Source of the DNA: Larix sibirica
Taxonomy: Eukaryota > Streptophyta > Pinopsida > Pinales > Pinaceae
DNA length: 46,527 nucleotides
Direction of reading: 5' to 3'
Assembly: GCA_004151065.3 (NCBI GenBank)
Contig: NWUY0304735077.1
Coordinates: forward strand, 1-46,527
In this document: piece after piece, positions 1-9,811 of the stretch
Position numbering within the stretch: position 1 is the stretch's first letter
How the letters are laid out: the number at the start of each line of letters is the position of its first letter
Position numbers and translations under genes: made by a program
Notes under the pieces: model-generated
What the model saw: only the letters and a program-made list of their open reading frames with translations
Databases searched by the model: none
What the model was told of the DNA's origin: nothing

Positions 1-4
1 AATG

Positions 5-175
5 AAACTGGGCGTCGGTAGATGATAGACAGTGTGAATGAGCCTATTGGAACTGGTAAATTGAGAAAGCAAACTGGGCGTAAATCAAGTAGCTGACCCT
101 TTTGGAAACAGCTAGCAACCTTCTACACCAAGCCCTTAGGTCTTCCAAGGAACCAAGCCAAAGCAAACTGGGCGT
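5..175 (+). repeat. Three spaced copies of AAACTGGGCGT
   Basis: The 11-mer AAACTGGGCGT occurs exactly at 5-15, 71-81 and 165-175, with start-to-start spacings of 66 and 94 bp. The second and third copies share an upstream AGC, and the related words AAATTGAGA and GAACTGG recur between and after them (58-66, 197-201, 219-226). This looks like an eroded tandem repeat whose units have diverged except for a core. No coding frame or known element is associated with it. Confidence 0.7.
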
Positions 176-632
176 CTACATTAGACAGAAAGGTTTGAAC
201 TGGCCTTTAGCTGGCGGGAAATTGAGATAGGAAAGCCCACTTTCACCCATACTACGTCAGTCAAGCCAGAATGACATATATAAATAAGCAAACGGGCCAT
301 CAATGCCACGACCCTGCCCATCTTCCATATAGATCGAAGTGGCCTGCCTACACACATAAATGGGCCGCACGTTCCTCGCTCGCAATCCGTTCATCCATGT
401 TCCTCAATTCAATTGGCGGACTCTGCTTCTATCCTAAGCAAGGTGAAACCCTATTCACAGATAGATAAATACTCTCTATCTGTATAAATGTGTGGAAATG
501 CCTTTGTATATAAATATATATAGGGAGCCTCCATGTCTCAACTAATAGCCTCCCTAACGCTCAAACAACAGCATTGTAAACAACAATTAGATTCCGTCCG
601 TATCACTCCGATCACACAGTTTGTCCCTGATA
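176..632. other. Unassigned intergenic sequence
   Basis: There is a 65-codon frame at 271-468 with no recognisable features and an AT-rich patch at 470-525. I see no RNA gene, regulatory site or coding signal. Confidence 0.5.
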
Positions 633-686
633 GTAGTTAAAGAATATAACACTGGTAACGTAGTTAAAGAATATAACACTGGTAAC
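633..686 (+). repeat. Perfect 27-bp tandem duplication
   Basis: A 27-bp unit beginning GTAGTTAAAGAATATAACAC occupies 633-659 and is repeated without a mismatch at 660-686. A third, degenerate partial copy (TATAACACTAGTAC) follows at about 696-709. Perfect identity of the two full copies suggests a recent duplication inside otherwise diverged sequence. Confidence 0.95.
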
Positions 687-832
687 TCGGCATGGTATAA
701 CACTAGTACAGAGTAGCTCGCTGAGAGTAGATCGAAAAAGTTCAATGGATAACTCGACCAAGCATCACTCTAGTACGAAATAGTTAACTGATAGTTGATC
801 GAGGAGGCTTAACGTGGGTGGGTATTTTTACT

Positions 833-882
833 CTACATGGTATGTTCAAATAACTGCCTACATGGTGTGTTTAAATAAACGG
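833..882 (+). repeat. Imperfect 25-bp tandem duplication
   Basis: Two adjacent 25-bp units, 833-857 and 858-882, both begin CTACATGGT and continue as TGTT(C/T)AAATAA-like sequence. They agree at about 20 of 25 positions. This is older than the 27-bp duplication at 633-686. Confidence 0.8.
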
Positions 883-994
883 CCGGATGCAAAAAAAAAT
901 CTAATAGATACAGGATTGGAAACGGATTAGAAAAAAGCAATAGGGAGGTTATAAAAAAGTAAGAAAGAAAATACTAATGGTGAGTGAAAATCTA

Positions 995-1225
995 TACTCC
1001 TCTCCACCGGGTGGAAACTGTAAAAAGTTACGCTCTTGGGACCTAATGGAAGACTTATTTACGCTCCTTCACTGGGTAGAAGACTGGCTGTACTCCTTCA
1101 CTAAAACCCTGATTGCACCCTTTCACTAGGTGGAAGACTTATTTTGCTTCTTCACCTGGTTGAGGTGGAATCCTCGCCTCGAAAGAGGTGGAAACTGGAA
1201 CTCAAATTACTGCCCAAAGGATAGG
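995..1225 (+). repeat. Degenerate CTCCTTCAC-GGGTGGAAGACT tandem array
   Basis: Words of the form CTCCTTCACTGGGTAGAAGACT, CACCGGGTGGAAACTG, CCTTTCACTAGGTGGAAGACTT and CTTCACCTGGTTGAGGTGG recur about every 40-60 bp. The pattern fits an eroded minisatellite of four or five units. I see no reading frame through the array. Confidence 0.65.
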
Positions 1226-2097
1226 TGGAAACAGGGAATAAGGTGAGTAAGTCTCACACCCATCATGCAGGTTAGCTTTGAGAAAAGCCAAATAAAAAAC
1301 TATTCTCTCACTATTGCAACTCGCTTTCGCTCGGACTGCTATTGGAATAACTCCACTATTGGTGGTATCGCTAGCGCGAACTATTGGACTATTGGAAGAC
1401 GGAACCTAACTTAACCTACAAGCGTTAGCGAAGAGCCTTACCTTCTTTTCGATTTAGTAAAGGAAGGAGGAATAATCGAGAATGCATGGGATCATCGTAA
1501 CCAGTAAAGAAAATGAAAATAATAGAGAGATATAGGCAAGGTCGTGATATAGAAACAAGGGTGGGTAAGTTAGTCCTTAGCTCTTTCCTTCCTTATCATC
1601 TCCCTCAGGAGATAGGTCTCTATTCTATAGGACCTGAAATGCATTCATTCAAAAGGTCGGGTAAGGGGTGCCTTCGCATAGCTCAGGTAAGGATTAAAGA
1701 CCGAAGAATAGATACAAGGAAGGGGATATGCATAATTGATGCATATATATATAGTGTTGGTCGAGAGAGCATCGTTATGATATACGTAATATGAATCGAT
1801 ACGAAACGTTGGTTGGGAAGGCAAACCTAAACCTCCTTGCTAGGGTTACCCACAGCGACCTGTTGTTGCCAATATAGAGAGGAAAATTTTGGTCAGTTGA
1901 ATACTGCCCTATCGGTCGCATTCAGACCCTCTCTCTCCCTGTCGGGCCCATCGGTTGAGTCCGTAAATGTCTAACTGGGCTCACACAAATCACCAGGGAG
2001 GGGTGAGGGACGAACCGCTCGACAAAAAGGAGAGGGGTCTTAACAGCTTTCCCAAGGGAAGAACAGCTATTAAGTCCGGTGTTTTAAGGATCCACAG
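1226..2097. other. Unassigned intergenic sequence with one 93-codon frame
   Basis: An open frame at 1513-1794 (+) is rich in basic and isoleucine residues (MKIIERYRQGRD at its start). I do not recognise it and its length is within chance. Short CGCTAGCG-type words occur at 1360-1375 and 1421-1430. One copy of the GAACCGCTCG dispersed family lies at 2001-2023. An imperfect stem (CTTAACAGCTTTCCC against GGGAAGAACAGCTATTAAG) spans about 2039-2076. Confidence 0.4.
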
Positions 2098-2364
2098 TAC
2101 TGAGATTCTAGGGACAGAATGAATAGCGTACGAACCTTCCTTATGCCATTCTGTTCTGTCCACCAGAGAGGTAAGGGTGTAGGGAAACCCTAAGAACCCA
2201 TTCCTTGACCAGCTGTTTTAGATTCAGTAAGGGCGTAAAGAACATCTGTAGAGAAAGCCTTTCCCCTCCTTACCCTGCCCCTTTGGTTCGCTACTGCTAG
2301 GTGGGTATGGGTTCGCTAACTGAACCCTCCTCCCGTTATTCAATCTGTCCCTAGAATCTCAGTA
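2098..2364. repeat. 267-bp unit with perfect 21-bp terminal inverted repeats
   Basis: The 21 bases at 2098-2118 (TACTGAGATTCTAGGGACAG then A) are exactly the reverse complement of 2344-2364. Similarity continues imperfectly inward (ATGAATAGCG on the left against CGTTATTCAAT on the right). Inside are two perfect small hairpins, TAGGG-AAA-CCCTA at 2180-2192 and GGGTTC-GCTAACT-GAACCC at 2309-2327. The 225-bp interior has no coding frame. The geometry fits a MITE-like insertion or a transcript that folds into a long stem. I could not identify a convincing target-site duplication. Confidence 0.75.
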
Positions 2365-3299
2365 GTAACGTTCCAACTGGTACCTATCTCTATAGGTTAG
2401 GGATACCTCCGTGGAAACTCCATTTCTTTCTAACGTGATTTATTAAGTGTTAACCTTACTTCAAGTCTTCCGATCGAGGGTAAGTGCATAAATACTTAGT
2501 GAAGTTTCGGCTCGTATCCTCGCCCCTGATTTCGATTTTATGGGACGGACTTGGGGCATAGACGTTTACCTGGACCTTGTGGGGCATTCACCCTTTAAGC
2601 GAGGTTACCTGGGACGGAGACTGGGACTAAGTTGAATCACTGCATCCCTTTCCCGAAATAGATTAAATAAGACATGCCAGCTCCGAAAAAAAGGAAGGAA
2701 GGATAGGCAAGCCAGCCAAATAGGCAGGCCGAATTTATTTCAATCAAATCAATAGGTAAGAAAGAATATATGTGCTTGACCAACCCTCACTGTTTGTTTC
2801 CGAAGCTCTTTTTGGCTCTGACCTTATCTTAGAGGCGAGGCCCGTTTCCGTTCCCGTTTCCATAGCATAGCACATAGGGGTGTTTCCTGAAGCCCATGGT
2901 GACCCAGCCCAGCCAGATCTCCTTTAGTGTTTCCTCTCCCTCCGAATCATGCTTTTAATGATCTCCGAAAAGCCCAACCATAGATTACTAACGTTGGCTG
3001 CTCGATTCATTTATATCTGTATTATGGGCTTAGATATGCAATATGATACCTCGACCAGGCATTGAACCATAAGAACCATCTATTACCAATACTTAATAAG
3101 GCATTGCTGAACCCAGAGAGAGAGAGGCAGCATTTAGAAGAATACGGCATCCTCGCCGGTCGAGGGGAAAGACTTTAAAAGTAATCAAATTGCTCCGCTA
3201 GAGAGTGCTGTTTGTTCGGAAGAGGAAAGGTAGGGCCCTCTACGCGCCCATAACATAACATAGATAGACACGTCTTCTCTCCTCCCTCCCACATTTTCG
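2365..3299. other. Unassigned intergenic sequence
   Basis: Nothing recognisable. Short GGGACGGA words recur at about 2541 and 2611, and a purine-rich tract sits at 2687-2703. There is no frame over 60 codons. Confidence 0.5.
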
Positions 3300-4150
3300 G
3301 TCCTGATGAGTATACCTACACTTCCTTACTTGCTTCTTATGCCTACCTTAGCGAACGAATGAGAGAGCCACCTATACTGGGCATACCTACTACCTTCCTA
3401 ATGCCAAGCCATTGGCTACCTACCTGGTACTTAGGCATAACACCTACCTTACTTACGAGCATGTCAGGCTCAGTCAGATAGGCATGCATCCCACCCACCT
3501 AGCTATGACCCAATCCTTCTCAACACTCTAGATTATCCCTAGCTATCCCTAGACGGAATGAATCTATTTCCTTGCTGGATGGGGAACGTTCTGCTTCCTC
3601 AGGCTGACCTACCTCAGGCGTAAGTGCTGCGTTGGGTGGCATAACAACTGCTAGCTACTGAGTAGAACTAAGGTAGGAAGGATGGGTGACCTTGAGGCTG
3701 ACCTACGTTTAATGTGGTTCCTTGCTATTGGGTGCCTGGACCACCCTTGCTATTGTCAATAATCTATTTCCTTACCGCAGTGGCAGAAGCAGGTGGCAGA
3801 AGGAGTTAATGAGTAAGTGCCTAATTCCTTTGACGAAGACATTTAATGAAATTCAATCTTGCTTGGCCGAAAACTGCTCTCTTAGTTTAAAAGCATACAT
3901 TTGACTCGCTTACGCAAAAATATGTATTTCATTATATATGAGTCTATGGTTCCAACGCATGCGTACTTATTTAAAACTATCACTCCAATGAGGTACTTAC
4001 CCAGTTCGGTCCTGCATAACCTAATGGGTGGAACCTTACCGAAGAAAAAATGGGAAAACCTTATTTCATTGATTCCTTCTCTCCTTACCGCTCTCCTTCC
4101 TTACTGCTATCTTTGACCCATTCCTTACCGCCTTACCGCGGGTCCATTGG
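3300..4150 (+). repeat. Diffuse CCTAC/CTTACC repeat tract
   Basis: The + strand is rich in CCTACCTTAC-like words at 3300-3480, has two copies of AATCTATTTCCTT (about 3559 and 3761), and has a run of CCTTACCGC words at 4075-4140. It has the look of a slippage-generated low-complexity tract. The short frames inside it (60-83 codons) carry no recognisable domain. Confidence 0.45.
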
Positions 4151-4639
4151 TCAAGTGCTCTTGAAATAGTAGAACTGGTTGTATGCAGTAGGATTTTCAA
4201 GTCCCATGTTGCCAACACCCGTGGGGAGCACGAATCCAGTCTTTCACACCCGAGTAGAAATTGGCATGCATGGGAGTGAAAGTTTGTTTCTGGCGGTTGC
4301 TGGCTTGGCAAACACAAAAACCGAGTACACCTTTAAGCAAGGGGACGAAAACTTTAGTACTTATATTATTAGTCGAGGTGATCCTGTTAGCTTTGTAGTT
4401 TAAACCTTGAGCTAGGTAGGCTTATGCTCTCGCTTTGGTGGTGTAGTTGGCTTCCTGACGCTGTTCTTGCGTTGGGTGAGCTGGTTAAGGCTTGCTCACC
4501 CTTATAAGGTGCTCTGGTGATGTAGCAGTTCTAGAACACTTATTTAGGGATATAGGTGTGGTAATACTCTGATTCATGCTATGTGGATGGGCCAGTTCTA
4601 GAGCAGCTATGGAGTAAGTTAGTAGTGTAGTAAGCTGGT
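4151..4639. other. Unassigned sequence downstream of the gag relic
   Basis: The words CAGTTCTAGA(A/G)CA at about 4525 and 4591 and GAGCTGGTTAAGG/AAGCTGGTTCATG at 4478 and 4631 recur. A 74-codon frame at 4179-4403 is unrecognised. This side lies beyond the 3' end of the minus-strand gag fragment, but I see neither protease coding sequence nor an LTR. Confidence 0.35.
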
Positions 4640-5291
4640 TCATGTTTGTAGGCAGGAGTAATCGATGAAGCAGACTGAACCCGGAATAGAATATAGGGTA
4701 GGCTTGTTGGTTGGGCCTCCTCCACCGGAAGAATACCTGCTTGCTTGTTGGCTTTTAGTAAGGTGATCGCCGAGGTGAATTCGGTGCTGAGTTTGGGACT
4801 GATCTCCTTTGGCTCTAGCCTCTTTGCGGCCTGCTCCTGCTAAAACCTGAGAGCAATCTCGTTGAAAATGGGGACCTTGGCACACGAAACATCTGGTCTC
4901 AGGACAATCCCGTTTGAAATGGGGACCCTTACATATATATGTAGCATTTTATCTGGTTCTGCCCTGTAACTGTTCCTGGACCCCCGCCACCGCGACCCCT
5001 ACCTCGACCACCCTCTCCTTGATAACGGGGCACGGTTGAAACACTAGCCATCCTTGCCGCACCATAACGCTTATCACAGTTACCAAACCTCCTGCCTCCA
5101 ATATGGATGGCTTCTGCATTCTTTAGATTCTTCTGTTTCTTCATGTCGATCTTTATCTGAATCTGTCTGGCTAAGCTCGAAGTTTGTGCCATGGCGGTGG
5201 GTTTCCACATTGCAACTTCAGCTCGAACCTCCTCATCCAACCCATGAAGGAATCTTTCAGCTTGCCTACCATCATCTGCCATGTAATTGCG
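4640..5291 (-). mobile_element. gag: Ty3/gypsy retrotransposon gag remnant with two CCHC zinc knuckles (pseudogene)
   Basis: Read on the minus strand, 5282 to 4929 gives 117 codons matching the C-terminal part of a plant Ty3/gypsy Gag: a helical segment with ADDGRQAERFLHGL and EVRAEVAMWKP, then SSLARQ, then a basic stretch and a GRGRGRGGGG run (about residues 91-101). Two nucleocapsid-type zinc knuckles follow, each C-x2-C-x3-H-x4-C with core GPHF(K/Q)RDC. The first is split: after its first cysteine and isoleucine the TA run at 4934-4940 is 4 bp too long, which shifts the frame and hits a stop. The second knuckle (about 4891-4850) reads in the shifted frame and runs on to about 4640 through an unrecognised polar spacer. 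No protease, polymerase or LTR adjoins it. Gag normally coats element RNA in virus-like particles; this copy cannot encode a full-length product. It is probably a nuclear transposon fragment captured by the organelle. Confidence 0.88.
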
Positions 5292-5309
5292 TTTATGCTA
5301 AGCCCTTGT

Positions 5310-5640
5310 CCTCCTACGTCGAACAAGCCTTTTGAACTGCGACGCAAAAAGAAACCAAGTTATAACGCCTGACGTCGGATGGTAAATTAAGTAAGAAAAG
5401 GGGTTGCCTATAGTAGTGGCTGCCCCGCCTAAGCCTCCAATAAGGAGTTCCCCACCAAATCTCTTTAGGAGCCATACGACGTGCAGCAGGTTTATTCTCA
5501 CTAACAACAGCAGCGGATTGTGCAAATGCAGCAGCCTTATGATCCTTCCTCCTAATGATCTTTCCTTCGTTCCGTCTCGTTAAGTGAAAGGGGAGAATTG
5601 AAAGGGGAATAGGTAAGGGTACACCTCCAACAGTCTATCT
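5310..5640 (-). other. Open frame without ATG, upstream of the gag relic
   Basis: On the minus strand, a frame of about 110 codons with no early ATG runs from about 5640 to a stop near 5310. It contains a basic, alanine-rich segment (KIIRRKDHKAAAFAQSAAVV) followed by NKPAARRMAPKEIWW. It sits immediately 5' of the gag-like frame but in a different frame, so it could be more of the same retroelement's gag N-terminus or plain chance. I do not recognise it. Confidence 0.25.
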
Positions 5641-5814
5641 GTAAATCAATCAGGCTCCATTAAGAACTCTTCTTCTTCCTTATTATTTGCCTTCCCTCAT
5701 ATGCCAAGTCCTTCCTTCCTGCTCCTTCTTATATGTATTCCCTCGTGTGCTCCTCTAGATTGATTGAAATGCCTAACCTAGCATCTATCCATACCACCTA
5801 TCTTGACCGCTGTG

Positions 5815-5985
5815 AAACTATCTATTGGGAAAGCTTATTTGAACAATCTGGGACGAACTATCAACTATGTTTGCTCCTGGGAAGATCTATTGAAGCTATG
5901 CTGCTATGGGAAGCCCATTTGAACGACTAGGACAGAAACTATTGAAACTGCTGTGAGGTACTGGGACAGACCTATTCTAACTGGA
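5815..5985 (+). repeat. Degenerate ~80-bp tandem repeat
   Basis: TATTGGGAAAGCTTATTTGAAC...CTGGGACGAACTAT near 5823 is repeated as TATGGGAAGCCCATTTGAAC...CTAGGACAGAAACTAT near 5904. A third partial copy (TACTGGGACAGACCTATT) lies near 5958. Flanking TGAAACTATC/TGAAGCTATG words fit a unit of about 80 bp. A 65-codon frame (5733-5930) overlaps and is a by-product of the repeat. Confidence 0.7.
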
Positions 5986-8267
5986 CTGAGCTGCTGGTCT
6001 TGCTTCAAAAACTGACTCTACATCTGCTGGTGTTGGGTCTACTGCTGCTTAGTAAACTGCCTATACCTATGCCTATGCTACTAGTTCTGGATAAGCAACT
6101 TTATCTCGATCATTAAGCTTAGTCTGGACCTATAACACTTGTTAATCAGCTGCTTCAACTGCACGCCTTCAATGGGCTTTCGGCGAACGTCCGTAGTTCT
6201 TTCTTGGTGGGATGGTAAATCGAGAAGCTATCAGGAGGTATAGAGAGCGGAGATCAGGATATATAGCTAGAGAGATGGTCAGCAGCGATCAATAGACAGA
6301 CAATAAAGATCAAAAATATAAGGTCTCCGGCTCGTTGCTCTTGTTTCGCAAAGCCGAATCGTTGGGTGGTGGGTCTAGCCAAACGTTCTAGCGTGTCACT
6401 TTCTAACCTAATGGGGTGGATGGGTCTAGCGTCCATAAAAGCAAGCAATCCCCGTAAAGTTCTTTCATCGTCGTCAGTTAGCAAGAAGAGATCAACGAGC
6501 GGCATCAATCAAGGTCGACATAAGGTTTCCGGTTCGATGCTCGCTCCAACTAGATGGGCCATAAATAGATCTCAATCCCTCTCTCTCTCTTTAGGTAGGC
6601 AGGGTAGGCCAGGTAGTACTGGGCGTCCGTCGCCATGAGGTAAGATAGAGAGTTCAGGGGGATGAAGGCAGGCAGGGAGGTCCGGGCCATAGCTTTATCT
6701 CTTAAGCCATATCTAACGCACGCTTATAAGGGAAAGCAAGTAAGAAGGGAGGTCAAGAAGGTGATACGGTTGATCCTCAAACCTTTGCTAAATATGCATA
6801 TAGCTTAATTTAAGATTGAGCTTGGGGGTTCGAACGGGGGAGTCAGTGCACCAATTTAATGAACCACCAATTCCGTGGATTATGGCAATTATGGATTGCA
6901 GGCCGTATAGGAGTGGACCGGACGGAAGCCCAGTTGTTTTTGAGACCCATACTTTTGATTCTTATACAGAGGGCTGGCCGTAGAGGAGCCGCCAAAGGAA
7001 AGGGACCGAAGTAAATAAGTCGTATGAGGTAGGTCACCTAATTAACCACCAATACTGACATGACGTTTACCCATTAATTGATCACTTATTACCGTCTTTG
7101 CAAAAACAACTCGAACAACAGCGCTTCCAGAATCTACGAACTTCACCACTTCGCGCCTTATTCTTTGAGGGAGGACCTGGTTCAGAGCCTACAGAATGAA
7201 TGTAAGTTGGACAGGTTGGATCATTTTTGGAACTGCCCTTTTAATGAACTACTACCTTAACTTCAGAGATTAGATGGAGGTCAGCACTGAGAGCATTTGG
7301 ATATATAAGCCTACTTGATGAATATATGACTTACAATTGTGAACATGGGTAACTCCACTTGCCGTTCACACATAGAAGCGATGTCCCAGAAGCCATTACA
7401 GCATAATACGGCGATGTCACAGAAGCAACGTCACACCATTCAACAGAAGCCCAGTCCAACAAGTCCACCGGAAGGAATAAGCCTGTACACTTTTACCTTC
7501 AGATTAAGTCCAACGAAAGCTTGTCAAAATAGAAGCTGGTCAAAAAACCCAAGGAAGGAAGGCTTAATTAAAGAAATCACCCGACGAAGAAGAGAGAGAG
7601 AATGCCCCCCCCCACCACCACCCAAATAATAACTTAGGACGCCTTTGCTTTCTTAATTTTACCATCTTGATAGTCCAGGTCCTTGCCTTGGTCCCCATGG
7701 AAACAAGCCTTAAGAAAGAGACAAGCCCTATTACAAGTCTGTACAGTAAGCCCCCCTATATGGACAAACTTGCTTTTTTTAGTCTTCTTGGTCCAGCCAG
7801 CAGGAGAAACAAGCTGCCTTAAGAGGAGAGTCTTGTCTATTACCTTTGATCCGTGTTAAAGTGTTAAAGCTGAATGGACAGAACAACTTATCTATTTTGT
7901 GTAATTACAAATAGCGTAATAACGTGTAAATCTTTCAACATCCTTCCCTAACCTTACTCTATGAAAGAAGGTCTCCAATAGCCAGTACTAAATATCGGTA
8001 GTCAATGTAGTCAATGTATTCTTGGATGTTTTAGAACCAATAAGAAGGTGGGTCACCAATAGAAAATAGAATCCACAGGGGGTGTCATCGCTAGTCGATC
8101 AGCCGAGAGCCAAGCGTTGCCAAGCATAGCAGCACAAATACTCCATACCTATAACTCGAACCTATTTATTCACTTACCAATATGGTGGAACACAAGCTCC
8201 TATCTCGACATAGATGGAAAAATTATACAATCATTACATACGTTAATTCAAAATAGGGAGTTTTAAT
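5986..8267. other. Long unassigned intergenic stretch
   Basis: Short CTGCTGG/CTGCTTAG words follow the preceding array to about 6060. A minus-strand 84-codon frame at 6254-6508 has an acidic start (LLTDDDERTLRGLLAFMD) and a hydrophobic end, but I do not recognise it. Words like GGTTTCCGGTTCGATGCTCGCTCC (about 6524-6547) recur near 40438-40465. A C/A homopolymer-rich patch lies at 7596-7622. There is no conserved gene, tRNA or rRNA. Confidence 0.4.
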
Positions 8268-8540
8268 GACAGTCATAGATAGCCCCGCATAGCCGACAGA
8301 AGCATCTCACATAGCCAATTATAGAAAGGTCATTACATGTTGTCATAGCCAAGAGTCCCTTGGTCCATAGCTAGTCAGAAATAGAAGGGCATTCCTGAAG
8401 GTTATAGCTTATTTCCGGTTTTCTTTTACTGTTGTCAGAGCTATAAGGTCATAATTGAATTGATAGCCGATCATTGGAAGTCAGTTATAGCTTGCCTCGG
8501 GTAATTGGCTTAGCTAATTGACTGTGATACTTGGATTGGC
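8268..8540 (+). repeat. ATAGCC-rich dispersed repeat, copy 1
   Basis: This stretch is built from CATAGCC(A/G) words (for example GTCATAGATAGCCCCGCATAGCCGAC and ACATAGCCAATTATAG) and closes with GCTTGCC...AATTGGCTTAGCTAATTG and GATACTTGGATTGGCTGGG. The same order of words recurs at 12137-12425, so I treat them as diverged copies of one element of roughly 270-290 bp. No coding frame is shared. Confidence 0.65.
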
Positions 8541-8768
8541 TGGGCTACTCAATCAACAGTGGATGCCATCGAGGCACTTCAAGTGGGTATATATATATTA
8601 CTTAAGATGGGCATTTCACTTTGTTTCCCATTTACGGGCAGGATGCCACAATTAATTGCTTTCGCCACTTGCTGGCGGGAGAACGGCGGATAGGATGGGG
8701 CCTCAATTAACTGAGCAGTGAACGACGGCTATGTTCATTGGACCAGGGCTATGCCCAGTAATAACTTA

Positions 8769-8832
8769 ACACCAAGGGCGAGTTACTACCTCGTTATATA
8801 TAATGTGCCATTCTGGAAGCATACGCACAATG
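8769..8832 (+). repeat. ACACCAAG-GCGAG...CATACGCAC dispersed repeat, copy 1
   Basis: Starts ACACCAAGGGCGAGTTACTACC, continues TCGTTATATATAATG and ends GGAAGCATACGCACAA. A clear homologue lies at 11650-11715 and partial copies at 29771-29795 and 40053-40100. It is a short dispersed repeat of about 65 bp without a gene. Confidence 0.75.
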
Positions 8833-8905
8833 GAAGGAAGGGTCCTTTATGGATATCTAAGACAAAGTACAGATTTGAGTGGCGGGCATAAGTTTGCCGC
8901 GATCT

Positions 8906-9208
8906 CTAAGTCGGAAGAGACGAGAGGTGTAAACTACACAAGCGGGGCGGCTCGTTTAAAGGGGAAGTGCTACTAAATTCTTGGCAGGGCTGAGTTAAGA
9001 GGTTCCTCGTTTTCGAAGTTAGGTAATGTCCCCGCAACTCCTCTGCAACTTCTATTTGTTTCTGCATATCCGCATCTATTCTCTGTACTGACTCAACTGG
9101 TTCGACCAAAGGGATGGTTGTTCCTCCGATTTCAACGATTCCTTCCAAAAGGTATCTTGAGCATGGCTTGGTAAGGGCGTAATTCCAATCTCTGTCCTGT
9201 ACTTTCAC
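8906..9208 (-). other. Unassigned 100-codon open frame
   Basis: ATG-initiated frame. Residues about 32-62 (VEPVESVQRIDADMQ then KQIEVAEELRGHYL) would form a charged amphipathic helix, while the C-terminal third is a serine/leucine-rich low-complexity tail. I recognise no family. It could be the edge of another retroelement gag or a chance frame; length alone does not support a gene. Confidence 0.15.
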
Positions 9209-9362
9209 ACGCTACCTCACCATTAATTAAGTGGGTCAAAAATAGCCATAGTGGGAGTTATGTCTTCTCTTTAGACTTCCCTGGCTCTATTTATTGTAAT
9301 TACTTTAAAGCCTTTATATTATTAATTATATATTTTATTCAGATTATATCTATTACATATGG

Positions 9363-9390
9363 AGGCACCAGGTGGGGAGCTGGCACCAAG
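9363..9390 (+). repeat. GGCACCAGGT dispersed repeat, copy 1
   Basis: Reads AGGCACCAGGTGGGGAGCTGG then CACCAAG. This is the best-preserved core of a family with other copies near 26926-26960, 27072-27120, 28452-28470 and, more diverged, 13199-13222 and 31561-31586. The surrounding 9300-9360 is strongly AT-rich. Confidence 0.8.
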
Positions 9391-9785
9391 GATTCTGTAA
9401 GCATTCAAGCTTGTAATACTTTAAATGTAAGGTTATGTCTGTCCTTCTTTCCCGAAGATGGATGGGCTGGTAACTATAAGTCTACGGGTTGAGACCTCAA
9501 GCTAGGGGTAAGGGGGTAGGTATGAGGGGCACATATATCTCTTCTTGGACACACCTCTTTCAGTAATAGATGGATCCTGCAATAGTGAATTAGAGCTCGG
9601 GGCTCTGGTTCGAACCGCCCCAAGCAATACTTATATCCTTCCTTCGCTGCGCATTAATTACCTGCCAGCCCAAGGAAACCTGTTCAATATAAATTCAGTG
9701 AGCGAGCATCGAAGCTCAAAGTGCCCACCCAAGTGAGCCAAGCAAGCCGCCCGTGTTCGTATAGCGAGCAAGAAGCTACGGTACG

Positions 9786-9811
9786 GAAGCTACAGCACTG
9801 GCAAGGGGACA
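9786..9811 (+). repeat. GAAGCTAC-GCACTGGCAAGGGGACA repeat, copy 1
   Basis: GAAGCTACAGCACTGGCAAG followed by GGGACA is repeated almost exactly at 40338-40363. The preceding GAAGCTACGGTACG words tie it loosely to the GGCTACGGAAAC-type arrays at 19.2 and 29.3 kb. Confidence 0.75.
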
